DNA of 64,000 nt from Desulfofundulus salinus (lineage in GTDB: Bacteria; Bacillota; Desulfotomaculia; Desulfotomaculales; Desulfovirgulaceae): assembly GCF_003627965.1 (NCBI RefSeq), contig NZ_RBWE01000001.1, forward strand, positions 1,356,769-1,420,768. The letters run 5' to 3'. The notes below the pieces were generated by a model. That model was given only the letters and a program-made list of their open reading frames with translations. It was not told the origin of the DNA and made no database searches. Positions 44,096 through 53,749 of the stretch are shown one piece after another. The translations under genes were made by a program, and so were the position numbers. How positions within the stretch are numbered: position 1 is the first letter of the stretch; each line of letters begins with the position of its first letter.

Positions 44096-44737
44096 ATGAG
44101 CCGGCTTAAGGAAACAGCACCGGTTTACGAAACCAGGCCGCTGCCGGAAGGCAAGATCACCTTTGAGGAGTTTTTGGCCTGGTGCGATGAAGATACCTGG
44201 GCGGAGTGGGTGGATGGGGAGGTCGTTATATTGACGCCGGCAGCCAGAAAGCATCAAAAAATAACTGCCTTATTATCAACCTTGCTAAGGGAATTTGTTC
44301 TAAAGCAGAGCTTGGGAGATGTTTTGACCGCTCCTTTTTTGGTGCGCCTGCCAGAAAGCCTGCGCCGGGGCCGGGAGCCGGATATTTTTTACGTAAGCAA
44401 CGAAAAGCTACCTCTTTTAAAGGAAACCTATATGGACGGCCCCCCCGATCTGATTGTGGAAATAACCTCTCCGGAAAGCCTGGCCCGGGACCGGGGGGAG
44501 AAGTATGTGGAATATGAGGCTGCAGGCGTTAAAGAATACTGGCTTATCGACCCGGACCGGCGGCAGGCGGAATTTTACAGGCTGGCTGAAGAAGGGCGCT
44601 ACCGCACAATTCATCCGGACGAAAAGGGGATCTATTGTTCGGAGGCCATCCCCGGCTTCTGGCTGCAGGTGAGCTGGCTGTGGCAGGAACCCCTTCCTTC
44701 AGCTATTGACTGTTTGAAAGAATTGGGTTTGATTTAA
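44096..44737 (+). CDS. Uma2-family (DUF820) putative endonuclease
   Basis: 213 aa. ITFEEFLAWCDED, WVDGEVVILTPA, REPDIFYVSNE, DLIVEITSPES and KYVEYEAAGVKEYWLIDP follow the Uma2 PD-(D/E)xK pattern. Often expanded in cyanobacteria and some thermophilic firmicutes and linked to mobile DNA. Its role here is unknown. A terminator follows directly. Confidence 0.85.
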   Translation: MSRLKETAPVYETRPLPEGKITFEEFLAWCDEDTWAEWVDGEVVILTPAARKHQKITALLSTLLREFVLKQSLGDVLTAPFLVRLPESLRRGREPDIFYVSNEKLPLLKETYMDGPPDLIVEITSPESLARDRGEKYVEYEAAGVKEYWLIDPDRRQAEFYRLAEEGRYRTIHPDEKGIYCSEAIPGFWLQVSWLWQEPLPSAIDCLKELGLI

Positions 44738-44738
44738 C

Positions 44739-44772
44739 AAAAGGCAGGGTTCACTGCCGAACCCCGCCTTTT
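44739..44772. terminator. Terminator between the Uma2 and DUF3243 genes
   Basis: AAAAGGCAGGGTTC and GAACCCCGCCTTTT form a long stem with one mismatch and a 6-base loop. A and T runs at both ends suggest that it works in both directions for the convergent genes. Confidence 0.85.
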
Positions 44773-44801
44773 AATGTTTTATCTTTCTGCTTAAATTGTT
44801 C

Positions 44802-45089
44802 TTAAAACGCGGTGTAATTTCCCGGCCGCTCAGAAACCAGCCTGGTCATCAGGCTGGCGATGACCTGTTTTTCCTGCTGGTCGGCCACCTGCCATAACTC
44901 TTTTAGCACTTTTTGTTCCGGGTTGGCCGGGGGTACGTGATCGGCCAGCACCTGACCGGCCTGCTGAGCCAGATTTACAATGCGCTCCCGGGAAATGCCC
45001 AGCTCCTCCGCAAATTCCACCGCCTGGCCGAGAAAACGTTTCCAGTTATCCCAGTCCGTGCTAACCTGGCGAATATCCAATTTTAACAC
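44802..45089 (-). CDS. DUF3243 family protein
   Basis: 95 aa. WDNWKRFLGQAVEFAEELGISRE and KVLKELWQVADQQEKQVIAS match the DUF3243 family of small firmicute proteins of unknown function (YmfJ-like). Start with an AGGAG site upstream on the minus strand. Single gene between two terminators. Confidence 0.82.
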   Translation of the reverse strand: MLKLDIRQVSTDWDNWKRFLGQAVEFAEELGISRERIVNLAQQAGQVLADHVPPANPEQKVLKELWQVADQQEKQVIASLMTRLVSERPGNYTAF

Positions 45090-45245
45090 TCCTCTCCTGA
45101 TTACTGGCAGGGCTTATTTCTATTTTGTTCCTCTTTTCACCGTCTTATTCAAGAAAAGGAATACACACCTCTTTAAACAGTGGCATATGGTAACAAAAGA
45201 ATAGGGAGTATGCTTACTTTAGGCCTTATCCAGGGGGTAGGCTGC

Positions 45246-45458
45246 ATGAAAATTGGTGATATTGTGACCCGTAAGGTATGTGGGGAAGATATGCAGTTTT
45301 GTATTCTGGGTTTTTACACCAAACAGAGCACCGGAGAACGGGTGGCCATTCTGGCCATGCTGGACCCCACCACCATAGTGGAAGCTTCAGTACAGGAACT
45401 TGCCCCGGTATCCCCAAGAGGTATATTTGCTCTCACCACCAATCTTTATGTACACTAG
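45246..45458 (+). CDS. Short YabG N-terminal-like protein
   Basis: 71 aa beginning MKIGDIVTRKVCGEDMQFCILGFY, which resembles the start of sporulation protease YabG (MKIGDIVxRKSYGGDxxF). The C-terminal protease part is missing and the protein ends with unrelated YVH. Could be a stand-alone SH3-like domain or the remains of a yabG copy. The ribosome site CAGGGGGTAGG supports the ATG. Confidence 0.55.
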   Translation: MKIGDIVTRKVCGEDMQFCILGFYTKQSTGERVAILAMLDPTTIVEASVQELAPVSPRGIFALTTNLYVH

Positions 45459-45553
45459 CTGCCGGCAGGCAGTTTTTTTGTTGGGCTCTAAAGGAATAGG
45501 CTGGCGGTTATTGAATAATACTTATGTTGACGTGGAAAGGAGTGGGATTTGCG

Positions 45554-46894
45554 TTGGCCGACTTTATGGAGATTGCCCGGTATGCTCTGCAGCGGGCTGC
45601 CAGCCTGGGGGCCGACCAGGTTGAAGCATTCCTGAATGCCGGCAAGGAACTGGTCATTGAAGTGCGGGACGGACAGGTGGAAACCATGAAGCTGGCCCGC
45701 GATCGGGGTCTGGGCTTGCGGGTGATGGTTAATAAGTGTGCCGGATTTGCCTTTACGACCGACCTTACCAAAACGGCTGTGGAGGATATTGTGCGCCAGG
45801 CCGTGAGCAATGCCGCCAGCGCAGCCCCTGATCCTTACCGGGTGCTGCCTGAACCCGCTTCCGCCTACCCGGAACTAAACCTTTATGACCCGGCCATCCG
45901 AAAGGCCACGGTGGAAGAAAAAATCGAGCTGGCCCGGGCCATGGAAAGGGCGGCCCGGGATTTTGATCCCCGGGTTAAAATTATTGAAAGCGCCGCCTAC
46001 CATGACGCTGAAGTAGAGGTTACCCTGGTCAACAGCCGGGGTATTCAAGCCACTTACCAGAGCGCTTACTGCGGCCTTTATATGTCGCTGGTAGCTGAAG
46101 AAAACAACGACAGCCAGACGGGCTTTGCCATGGATTACCGCCTGCAGTATGATCAGTTGAATCCCGTCAAAGTAGGGCGGGAAGCCGCGGAGCGCGCCGT
46201 ACGCATGCTCGGGGCCAAACCGGTGACCACCCGGCGGGCGGCGGTAATCCTGGAGCCCTACGTGGTCACGGGCTTTTTGGGTCTCCTGGGTCCCGGGCTT
46301 ACTGCCGAAGCAGTGCAGAAGAACCGGTCGCCCTTTGCCGGTAAGGTGGGGCAGGAGGTGGCCTCCCCGCTGGTGAACATCATTGACGACGGCGCCCTGG
46401 CCGGGGGTATTGCTTCCGCTCCTTTTGACGGCGAAGGCGTGCCCACAGGCCGTACGGTCTTGATTGAAGGCGGAATTTTACGCGGCTTTCTACATAATAC
46501 TTACACTGCCGCCAGAGACGGCGTCAAATCCACCGGCAACGGGGTGCGCGGCTCCTTTAAAAGCCCCCCGGAAGTGGGGACGACCAACTTTTTCATCCAG
46601 CCGGGAACCATTTCCCCAGAGGACCTCATCCGCGACACGCAACAGGGACTGTATGTAACCGAAGTATTGGGAATGCACACGGCCAACCCCATTTCCGGCG
46701 ACTTTTCCGTAGGAGCGGCAGGGATTTTAATTGAAAACGGGCAGCTTACCCGTCCTGTACGGGGCGTAGCCATAGCCGGCAATCTTCTTGATTTACTCAA
46801 GCAGGTGGATGGCGTGGCCAGTAATCTGACCTTTTTTGGAGGGCGGGGGGCACCGGCCATCAGGGTGGCCGGAATGTCCATCAGCGGCCACTAA
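45554..46894 (+). CDS. tldE: TldE/PmbA, TldD partner
   Basis: 446 aa. PmbA/TldE lacks a zinc motif but pairs with TldD. Visible: GADQVEAFLNAGKELVIEVRDGQVE near the start, RGLGLRVMVNK, and VEVTLVNSRGI. TTG 45554 is preferred because AAAGGAG lies 10 bases upstream; a frame open from ATG 45524 is longer. Separated from tldD by about 1.5 kb of other genes. Confidence 0.9.
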   Translation: MADFMEIARYALQRAASLGADQVEAFLNAGKELVIEVRDGQVETMKLARDRGLGLRVMVNKCAGFAFTTDLTKTAVEDIVRQAVSNAASAAPDPYRVLPEPASAYPELNLYDPAIRKATVEEKIELARAMERAARDFDPRVKIIESAAYHDAEVEVTLVNSRGIQATYQSAYCGLYMSLVAEENNDSQTGFAMDYRLQYDQLNPVKVGREAAERAVRMLGAKPVTTRRAAVILEPYVVTGFLGLLGPGLTAEAVQKNRSPFAGKVGQEVASPLVNIIDDGALAGGIASAPFDGEGVPTGRTVLIEGGILRGFLHNTYTAARDGVKSTGNGVRGSFKSPPEVGTTNFFIQPGTISPEDLIRDTQQGLYVTEVLGMHTANPISGDFSVGAAGILIENGQLTRPVRGVAIAGNLLDLLKQVDGVASNLTFFGGRGAPAIRVAGMSISGH

Positions 46895-46969
46895 CAACGG
46901 GCTTTGCAATTATTCTGGGTTATGGTAAAATTTTTTTTGCGATCCTCTTCTGGCAGGACGGTGCTTCGG

Positions 46970-47425
46970 GTGAAAATACTGGTTCTCAATGGTCCCAATC
47001 TAAATCTATTAGGGCGCCGGGAACCCCAGGTTTACGGCGCCCTTACCCTGGACGAGATCAATGCTTCCCTTGAACGGCTGGCCGGGGAACTGGGGGTGGA
47101 GGTAACCTTTTACCAGTCCAACCACGAAGGCGAACTGGTGGACAGGCTCCACCAGGCAGTGGGTAAAGAGGATGCGGTGGTTTTTAACCCCGGTGCCTAT
47201 ACCCATTACAGCATCGCCTTAAGGGATGCGGTGGCCGCCATTGGCTTGCCGGTAATCGAAGTGCATCTTTCCAATATCTATGCCCGGGAAGAATTCCGCC
47301 ACCATTCAGTAATTGCCCCGGTAGCCGCCGGTCAAATCAGCGGCCTGGGTGTGCTCGGTTACCGGCTGGCCCTTCGGGCGGCGGTGGAACTGGCACGGAG
47401 CAGGGGGCATGGACGTGCAGGGTAG
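46970..47425 (+). CDS. aroQ: Type II 3-dehydroquinate dehydratase
   Basis: 151 aa dodecameric dehydratase converting 3-dehydroquinate to 3-dehydroshikimate. [17 protein letters not shown] opens the protein; [16 protein letters not shown] and [18 protein letters not shown] hold the catalytic residues. GTG 46970 is preferred over the long frame to 46904. It completes the aro set of the window. Overlaps pepP by 17 bases. Confidence 0.92.
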   Translation: MKILVLNGPNLNLLGRREPQVYGALTLDEINASLERLAGELGVEVTFYQSNHEGELVDRLHQAVGKEDAVVFNPGAYTHYSIALRDAVAAIGLPVIEVHLSNIYAREEFRHHSVIAPVAAGQISGLGVLGYRLALRAAVELARSRGHGRAG

Positions 47426-48491
47426 GATTGAACGCCTGCTGGCCAGACTTGCTCAAGAGAATGTGGACGCCTTTTTGGTGATGCGTCCGGAAAACCGGTT
47501 TTACTTAAGTGGCTTTACCGGTTCTGCCGGTGCCCTGGTGGTTACTGCCCGGCAGGTTTATTTTCTGGCTGATTTCCGTTATTTTGAGCAGGCGCGAGAA
47601 CAATGCCCCCTTTGTCAGGTGGTAGGGTTCAAGGAATCCCTTTATGATGCACTGGCTGAAAAACTGCCCCAGTGGGGGGGTAGCCGGCTGGGTTGTGAAG
47701 GAGATTTCCTTACTTATAGGCAGGTAGTCACCCTCCAGGAGAAGCTGGAAAACATCCCGGTCACCCCCCTCTACGGTCTGGTCGAGGAATTAAGGCAGGT
47801 CAAGGACCAGGAGGAAATTGAACTTCTGTCCCGGGCGGTGGCTCTGGCCGACAGGGCTTTTGAGCATATCCTTGACTACCTGAAACCCGGGGTTACCGAA
47901 TGGGATGTGGCCGTGGAACTGGAATGTTTTATGCGCCGCCTGGGTGCCAGTAAAAGTGCCTTTGATACTATTGTAGCTTCCGGCCCCCGGGGAGCTTTGC
48001 CCCATGGCGTAGCTTCCCACCGGGTCATTCGCGAGGGGGATCTGGTCACCATGGACTTCGGCTGCCTGTACCGGGGCTATAATTCCGATCTCACCCGCAC
48101 GGTGGTGGTGGGTTCGCCCCATCCCCGCCAGAAGGAAATCTACGACCTGGTGCTGGCCGCCCAGCGGGCCGCTCTGGCAGCCGTGCGGGCCGGAGTGAAG
48201 GCCTGTGATGTGGACCGGGCGGCCCGGGAAGTGATTGCCTCCGCCGGTTACGGGGAAAACTTCGGGCACAGCACCGGCCACGGCGTGGGCCTGGCGGTAC
48301 ACGAAGATCCTTCCGTATCTAAAAAGAATGAAACTGTGCTGCAGCCGGGCATGGTCATCACCGTGGAACCGGGCATTTACCTTCCGGGATGGGGCGGCGT
48401 ACGGATTGAGGATATGGTGGTGGTGGAGGAACAGGGGTGCCGTATTCTCACCCGCGCCCCAAAGGATCCTCTGCCCGTTGTTCCCGTGTAA
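47409..48491 (+). CDS. pepP: Xaa-Pro peptidase (M24 family)
   Basis: 360 aa. Creatinase N-terminal domain ([21 protein letters not shown]) and an M24 domain: metal ligands in [36 protein letters not shown] and EDMVVVEE. Cleaves peptides with a second-position Pro. The order aroQ-pepP-efp is conserved in firmicutes. ATG 47409 starts inside aroQ. Confidence 0.92.
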   Translation: MDVQGRIERLLARLAQENVDAFLVMRPENRFYLSGFTGSAGALVVTARQVYFLADFRYFEQAREQCPLCQVVGFKESLYDALAEKLPQWGGSRLGCEGDFLTYRQVVTLQEKLENIPVTPLYGLVEELRQVKDQEEIELLSRAVALADRAFEHILDYLKPGVTEWDVAVELECFMRRLGASKSAFDTIVASGPRGALPHGVASHRVIREGDLVTMDFGCLYRGYNSDLTRTVVVGSPHPRQKEIYDLVLAAQRAALAAVRAGVKACDVDRAAREVIASAGYGENFGHSTGHGVGLAVHEDPSVSKKNETVLQPGMVITVEPGIYLPGWGGVRIEDMVVVEEQGCRILTRAPKDPLPVVPV

Positions 48492-48551
48492 ATTATTCAG
48501 CAAAACCGTGTTTCCGTTTAATGAAATATTTTAAAGGAGGTTTAGCTAAAG

Positions 48552-49109
48552 GTGATTTCCACCAACGACTTCCGAACCGGATTAACCATTGATCTGGACG
48601 GCGAAGTGTACCAGGTGATTGACTTCCAGCACGTCAAACCGGGGAAAGGGGCGGCATTTGTCCGGTCAAAGCTCAAAAACCTGCGTACCGGGGCGGTAAT
48701 TGAAAAGACCTTTAATGCCGGCGAAAAAATACCCCGGGCCCACGTGGAGCGGCGGGAAGTCCAGTACCTTTACAATGACGGGACCAGCTACAACTTTATG
48801 GATATGGAAACCTTTGACCAGTTTTCCCTGACCAGGGAACAGCTGGGCGATGCAATCAACTTCTTGAAGGAAAACATGACCATCAACCTCCTCATGTTCC
48901 AGGGTAAGTCAATTGGCGTGGATTTACCCAACTTTGTGGAGCTGAAAGTGGTGGACACGCCCCCGGGCATCAAGGGAGACACCGCCTCCGGAGGCTCCAA
49001 GCCGGCCACCCTGGAAACCGGATATGTCGTCCAGGTTCCCTTCTTTATCGAAGTAGGGGATGTTTTGCAAATCGACACCCGCACCGGTCAATATATCAAG
49101 CGGGCTTAA
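48552..49109 (+). CDS. efp: Elongation factor P
   Basis: 185 aa. Three beta domains; opens [24 protein letters not shown] and carries the loop [10 protein letters not shown] with Lys32, the residue that is modified in many bacteria. Relieves ribosome stalling at poly-Pro. GTG 48552 with AAAGGAGG 11 bases upstream. Following aroQ-pepP is the usual order. Confidence 0.95.
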   Translation: MISTNDFRTGLTIDLDGEVYQVIDFQHVKPGKGAAFVRSKLKNLRTGAVIEKTFNAGEKIPRAHVERREVQYLYNDGTSYNFMDMETFDQFSLTREQLGDAINFLKENMTINLLMFQGKSIGVDLPNFVELKVVDTPPGIKGDTASGGSKPATLETGYVVQVPFFIEVGDVLQIDTRTGQYIKRA

Positions 49110-49218
49110 CGCGAAAGGGACGGCATTGTCCCCAGGAAATATATGTTTAAAACCCCCGGAAAAGAGCAATACTATAACAGTCCAGTTGGGTACTCATCAA
49201 ACCAAAGGGGGTTTTGTA

Positions 49219-49665
49219 ATGGAGGACCTGAAATCCAGGGTGGCTTACCTGCAGGGCCTTTCCGCGGGTATGGACCTTGAAAAGGAAAGTAAGGAGGGCC
49301 GGTTGCTTTCAAGCATCATCGACGTTCTCGGTGACTTTGCTGATTCCTTTAACGAACTGCAGGAGGCCCAGGGACAGCTGGAGGACTACCTGGAAAGCAT
49401 TGACGAGGACCTTTATTCCCTGGAAGACGAGATTTACGACGGACGCCCGGGTATGGAGGATGAAGATTACATGGAAGTGGAATGCCCGCGCTGCGGTGAA
49501 ATCGTTTGCTTTGACCGGGACATTGTCGATGACGAAGATGTAATTGAAGTAACCTGTCCCAATTGCGATGAGGTAGTCTTCGTTAATGACGACACCTATG
49601 CCTCTGCCGATGAGCCCGAGCTGCTGGAAGGGCGCACGCAGGTAGAGCATGAGGATGACCTCTGA
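49219..49665 (+). CDS. CD1247-type zinc-ribbon protein
   Basis: 148 aa, acidic. The N-terminal half is a helical segment (SRVAYLQGLSAGMDLEKESKEG) found in the CD1247 N-terminal domain family; the C-terminal half has CPRCGEIVCFDRD and CPNCDEVVF, two CxxC knuckles. It is commonly found near efp in clostridia. Function unknown. ATG 49219 has AAAGGGGG upstream. A terminator follows at once. Confidence 0.8.
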   Translation: MEDLKSRVAYLQGLSAGMDLEKESKEGRLLSSIIDVLGDFADSFNELQEAQGQLEDYLESIDEDLYSLEDEIYDGRPGMEDEDYMEVECPRCGEIVCFDRDIVDDEDVIEVTCPNCDEVVFVNDDTYASADEPELLEGRTQVEHEDDL

Positions 49666-49693
49666 GGTTTCGGTGATGCCGAAACCTTTTTTT
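49665..49693 (+). terminator. Terminator after the zinc-ribbon gene
   Basis: AGGTTTCGG and CCGAAACCT arms around TGATG, with a T run. It separates the efp block from the next gene. Confidence 0.9.
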
Positions 49694-49792
49694 CATCTTT
49701 AGGAGCCGGGTGCGGCACGATAATACCCCTTGACTTCCGGCTAAAGGCGGGTTTACAATAGGCCAGAGATTTCAAGGGAGGCGGATAACACC

Positions 49793-51472
49793 ATGAGCAA
49801 AATTGTCATTATCGGTGGTGTGGCGGCAGGCCCCAAGGTGGCGGCCCGGGCCCGGCGGCTCATGCCGGATGCCGAGATCACCATTATTGAACGGGGCCGC
49901 CTTATTTCCTATGCCGGATGCGGTATGCCCTTTTATGTCGGCGGTCAAATTAAGGACTTTGACCAGTTATTCAGTACATCTTATGGAGTAATCAGGGACG
50001 AGCACTATTTTATGAACGAAAAAGGGGTAAAAGTGCTCACCCGTACCGAGGCCAGGGCTATTGACCGGCAGAAGAAGGAAGTGACGGTGACCAACCTGGA
50101 TACCGGGGAAACCAGCACCATCCCCTATGACAAGCTGGTGCTGGCCACGGGATCCAGCCCGGTGGTTCCCCCCATACCCGGCCTGGATTTAAAGGGCGTC
50201 CACCGGCTCAATCACCCCGATGACGCCCGGCAGATTGTGGAGCAGCTGGAAGGGGTCAGTGAGGCGGTAATTGTGGGGGCAGGCCTGATTGGTATGGAGG
50301 CAATGGAGGCCCTGCTCAAGCGGAAGATCTTTGTTTCGGTGGTGGAACTCAAGGAGCAGATTTTGCCCGGGGTGCTCGATCCCGACCTGGCGGCGGTGCT
50401 GGCCTTCCGCCTGGAAGAGGAAGGCGTGGAATTCCACCTGGGTAAAAAGGTCTTGCGCCTGGAGGGTGATGAAGAGGGCCATGTCACCGGAGTGGTGACC
50501 GACGGCGGTACCCTGGATGCCCAGATGGTTATTGTGGCTGTGGGAGTAAGGCCCAATGTGGAGCTGGCCCGGGCCGCCGGCCTCACCATTGGCGAGACGG
50601 GAGCCATTGCGGTAAACGAATACCTCCAGACCAGCGACCCGGACATCTACGCCGTGGGAGACTGCGTGGAAAACCTGCACCTGGTTTCCGGACGCAAGGT
50701 GTATATTCCCCTGGCTTCCACTGCCAACCGCCAGGGCCGGGTGGCGGGGGACAACGTGGCCGGCCGGAAGAGTAAATTCAAGGGGGTGCTGGGTACGGCA
50801 GTGCTGAAAGTTTTGGGCTGGAACGTAGGCCGTACCGGGCTGGGCGAGCAGCAGGCCCGGGATCTGGGTTACGATGTAATTACTGCCATCAACGCCACCC
50901 ATGACCGCACCCATTACTACCCCGGTCACGACAACCTGCTCATTAAACTGGTGGTGGATAAAAAGAGCCGCAAACTATTGGGCGCCCAGGCCATTGGTGG
51001 TGGTGACGCGATTAAACGCATTGACGTGGTGGCTACGGCTTTGCACTTCGGGGCTACGGTGGACGACCTGTTTGATGTGGATCTGGGTTATGCCCCGCCC
51101 TTCAGCACCCCCATCGATGCCAGCCACCACACGGCCAACATTGTACGCAACAAGCTGGACGGCCTGGCCCGGACCATCACCGCCCGGGAGCTCAAGGAAA
51201 AGCTTGACCGGGGCGACGATTTTATCCTGCTGGATGTGCGTACCCCGGAACAGTTCAACTACCGGCACATTGAGGACGACCGGGTGATGCTGGTGACCCT
51301 GGGCGACCTGCGCCGTCGCATTGACGAAATTCCCCGGGACAAGGAAATCGTTACCCTTTGCGCCCTGGGCGTGCGGGCCTATGAAGCCATGCGCACTTTA
51401 AGCGGGGCCGGCTTCAAAGACGTAAAATTCCTGGAGGGCGGCCTTCAGGGCTGGCCCTACGAGCTGGAATAA
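49793..51472 (+). CDS. CoA-disulfide reductase / rhodanese fusion
   Basis: 559 aa. FAD/NAD oxidoreductase core with GGVAAGPKVAARARR at the N-terminus, the redox Cys43 in SYAGCGMPFYVGG, GAGLIGMEAMEALL and AVGDCVE. A C-terminal rhodanese domain (LLDVRTPEQFNYRHI, Cys near residue 523 in CALGVRAYEA). This is the layout of CoADR-RHD/Npsr proteins that reduce CoA disulfides, persulfides and polysulfides. Stands alone after a terminator, in keeping with a sulfur-metabolising anaerobe. Substrate not decided by sequence. Confidence 0.92.
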   Translation: MSKIVIIGGVAAGPKVAARARRLMPDAEITIIERGRLISYAGCGMPFYVGGQIKDFDQLFSTSYGVIRDEHYFMNEKGVKVLTRTEARAIDRQKKEVTVTNLDTGETSTIPYDKLVLATGSSPVVPPIPGLDLKGVHRLNHPDDARQIVEQLEGVSEAVIVGAGLIGMEAMEALLKRKIFVSVVELKEQILPGVLDPDLAAVLAFRLEEEGVEFHLGKKVLRLEGDEEGHVTGVVTDGGTLDAQMVIVAVGVRPNVELARAAGLTIGETGAIAVNEYLQTSDPDIYAVGDCVENLHLVSGRKVYIPLASTANRQGRVAGDNVAGRKSKFKGVLGTAVLKVLGWNVGRTGLGEQQARDLGYDVITAINATHDRTHYYPGHDNLLIKLVVDKKSRKLLGAQAIGGGDAIKRIDVVATALHFGATVDDLFDVDLGYAPPFSTPIDASHHTANIVRNKLDGLARTITARELKEKLDRGDDFILLDVRTPEQFNYRHIEDDRVMLVTLGDLRRRIDEIPRDKEIVTLCALGVRAYEAMRTLSGAGFKDVKFLEGGLQGWPYELE

Positions 51473-51486
51473 AACCTGGATTTTTT

Positions 51487-51521
51487 GGACCCTTCACATA
51501 AAGTGGAGGGTTCTTTTTTTT
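51487..51521 (+). terminator. Terminator after the CoA-disulfide reductase gene
   Basis: GGACCCTTCAC and GTGGAGGGTTC pair with G-U pairs around ATAAA; a run of eight T follows. Confidence 0.85.
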
Positions 51522-51589
51522 GACAATTTTTTGGGGTATAAAAACTTGTCCTTTCAAATATCTATGGACTGAAGAAGGAGGGACAAACC

Positions 51590-52600
51590 ATGGCCACTGC
51601 GCCTTTGCTTCGACCGGTCAAATCCAGCAAAAGCCATCCCGTGGAAGAAGTGTTGCCGGTGCTGCCGGTTCAGCTGCGCAACCTGATTGCCGGGCTGCCC
51701 CCGGAAGTCCTGGAACGGCTGGAGGAAATTCGCCTGCGCCAGGAGCGGCCCCTGGCCCTGGGACTGGTCCATAAGGATGCCTTCCTCAGCCCGGAGGGAA
51801 ACCTGGTGAGCAGCCCGGAACAGGCCTACCGGGTCAGCGCCGGCGACCTGGAACGTACCCTCCAGCTCGTTACCGGTTCATCCCTTTATGCCCTGGAAGA
51901 GGAACTGCGCAACGGGTACATCACCCTTCCCGGCGGGCACCGGGTCGGCCTGGCCGGGCGGGCGGTTATGGAAGGGGGGCGGGTGAAAACCCTAAAGTAC
52001 ATAAGTTCCCTGAACATCCGTATTTCCCGGGAAGTGCCGGGGCTGGCCACCCCCCTCCTGCCGCACCTCATTGACCGCCGGCTAAAAAGCATTTATCACA
52101 CGCTGATCTTTTCCCCACCCCGCTGCGGGAAGACCACCCTGCTGCGGGATATCATCCGCCAGCTCAGCAACGGTGCGCCGGAGCTGGACCTGCCCGGCCT
52201 GACCGTAGGGGTGGTTGACGAGCGTTCCGAGCTGGCCGGTTGCTACCGGGGGGTGCCGCAACGGGACGTGGGGGTGCGTACGGATGTTCTGGACGGTTGC
52301 CCCAAGGCCGAGGGTATGATCATGTTGCTGCGTTCCATGGCTCCCCAGGTGATTGCCACCGACGAGATCGGGAGAGACGAGGATATCGCCGCTCTGGAAG
52401 AGGTGTTCCATGCCGGAGTGCGCGTACTGGTTACCGTTCACGGTGCTTCCCTGGCCGAGCTGGCCAGCCGCCCGGCCCTGCAACATCTCTTCAAGCTTAA
52501 GGTAATCCAGCGCTTTGTCCTTTTGGGGCGTTCCCGCGGTGTGGGTACGGTGGAAGATATCCTGGATGGTCAGACCATGCGTTCCCTGGGGGTGAGGTGA
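51590..52600 (+). CDS. spoIIIAA: SpoIIIAA ATPase
   Basis: 336 aa. Cytoplasmic ATPase of the SpoIIIA-SpoIIQ channel between mother cell and forespore. Walker A SPPRCGKTTLLRD near residue 175, VGVVDERSELAG and EIGRDEDIAALE are visible. First gene of the complete spoIIIA operon, which is controlled by sigma-E in characterised species. Overlaps spoIIIAB by 4 bases. Confidence 0.93.
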   Translation: MATAPLLRPVKSSKSHPVEEVLPVLPVQLRNLIAGLPPEVLERLEEIRLRQERPLALGLVHKDAFLSPEGNLVSSPEQAYRVSAGDLERTLQLVTGSSLYALEEELRNGYITLPGGHRVGLAGRAVMEGGRVKTLKYISSLNIRISREVPGLATPLLPHLIDRRLKSIYHTLIFSPPRCGKTTLLRDIIRQLSNGAPELDLPGLTVGVVDERSELAGCYRGVPQRDVGVRTDVLDGCPKAEGMIMLLRSMAPQVIATDEIGRDEDIAALEEVFHAGVRVLVTVHGASLAELASRPALQHLFKLKVIQRFVLLGRSRGVGTVEDILDGQTMRSLGVR

Positions 52601-53118
52601 TGCTGAAGATCCTTGGATGTGCCCTGATCCTCCTGGCCGGTGGCGGGGCAGGGATGACCATGGCCGGGCATTATGCCCGGCGGCCGCGGGACCTGCGCAG
52701 TTTACAGGCAGCTTTAAAGATGCTGGAAACGGAGATCACCTATACCGCCACTCCCCTACCCGAGGCCCTGGGCCGGGTGGCGGAGCGGGCGGGCCCGCGG
52801 GTGGCTTTGCTGTTTAACCTTGCCAAAGAAGAGCTCCTATCCCCATCGGGCCGTACGGCGCGGGAGGCCTGGGAGAGTGCCCTGAAAGCCTTTTATCCCA
52901 CCAGCGCCCTGGTGCCTTCAGATCTGGCCGTTCTCCGGCAGCTGGGTCCGGCCCTGGGTATTTCCAGCGTACAGGACCAGAGCAAACACCTGCACCTGGC
53001 CATGGAGCAACTGGGCGTGGAAATGGTGCGGGCTGAAGAGGAAGCCTCCCGCTATGTCAGGCTCTGGAACTACCTGGGCTTTCTCGGCAGTTTAGCCCTG
53101 GTTCTGATGTTGTATTAA
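52597..53118 (+). CDS. spoIIIAB: SpoIIIAB
   Basis: 173 aa. N- and C-terminal membrane segments and the helical domain (LRSLQAALKMLETEITYTATPL) that resembles GspF/PilC-type proteins. Part of the SpoIIIA complex. The C-terminal LWNYLGFLGSLALVLMLY is a membrane helix. Follows SpoIIIAA with overlap. Confidence 0.9.
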   Translation: MMLKILGCALILLAGGGAGMTMAGHYARRPRDLRSLQAALKMLETEITYTATPLPEALGRVAERAGPRVALLFNLAKEELLSPSGRTAREAWESALKAFYPTSALVPSDLAVLRQLGPALGISSVQDQSKHLHLAMEQLGVEMVRAEEEASRYVRLWNYLGFLGSLALVLMLY

Positions 53119-53134
53119 AGAAGGGGGGAGCCAT

Positions 53135-53338
53135 ATGGGCTACGATATCAGTTTAATTTTTAAGATTATCGGCATTGGAATTCTCGTCGGGGTTGCCCAT
53201 TACGTCCTGAAAAATTCCGGAAAGGAGGATTATGCCGTTATTGCTACCCTGGGCGGTCTTGGCATTGTGCTCATCTGGGTGGTACAGCTTTTGGGCGGTT
53301 TCTTTGACCAGGTAAGGTCGGTGTTCAAGTTGTTTTAG
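53135..53338 (+). CDS. spoIIIAC: SpoIIIAC
   Basis: 67 aa, two membrane segments (IFKIIGIGILVGVAHYVL and YAVIATLGGLGIVLIWVVQLL). Normal size for this small subunit of the channel. GGGGGGAG just upstream supports the ATG. Confidence 0.9.
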   Translation: MGYDISLIFKIIGIGILVGVAHYVLKNSGKEDYAVIATLGGLGIVLIWVVQLLGGFFDQVRSVFKLF

Positions 53339-53351
53339 AGGGGTGGCACCA

Positions 53352-53738
53352 GTGGAGATCATGCAGATTGTCGGCCTGGGGATAGTGGCGGCGGTACTGG
53401 CAGTAACCATCCGGCACAATAAACCGGAAATGGCCATGCTTTTAAGCATTGCTGTAGGGATTATCCTCTTCATGATGGTCCTGGGCAAGATTGGTGCGGT
53501 AATTGACGTGCTCAAGGAGCTTTCCACCCGGGCCAATTTAAATATGGTTTACCTGGGGACAATCCTCAAAATTGTGGCCATAGCCTATATTGCCGATTTT
53601 GGCGCCCAGATCTGCCGGGATGCTGGTGAGGGGGCAGTAGCCTCCAAAATTGAATTTGCGGCCAAGGTTCTCATCCTTGTCCTGGCAGTGCCTATAATGA
53701 TCGCCGTGCTCCAGTCCCTGTTAAAACTTGTACCCTGA
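53352..53738 (+). CDS. spoIIIAD: SpoIIIAD
   Basis: 128 aa membrane protein starting MEIMQIVGLGIVAAVLAVTI, with KIVAIAYIADFGAQICRDAGEGAVASKIEFA in the C-terminal half (shortened), typical of the family. GTG 53352 is chosen because it follows the AGGGGTGG site; GTG 53343 is possible. Confidence 0.9.
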   Translation: MEIMQIVGLGIVAAVLAVTIRHNKPEMAMLLSIAVGIILFMMVLGKIGAVIDVLKELSTRANLNMVYLGTILKIVAIAYIADFGAQICRDAGEGAVASKIEFAAKVLILVLAVPIMIAVLQSLLKLVP

Positions 53739-53749
53739 GGTGATAGGGG

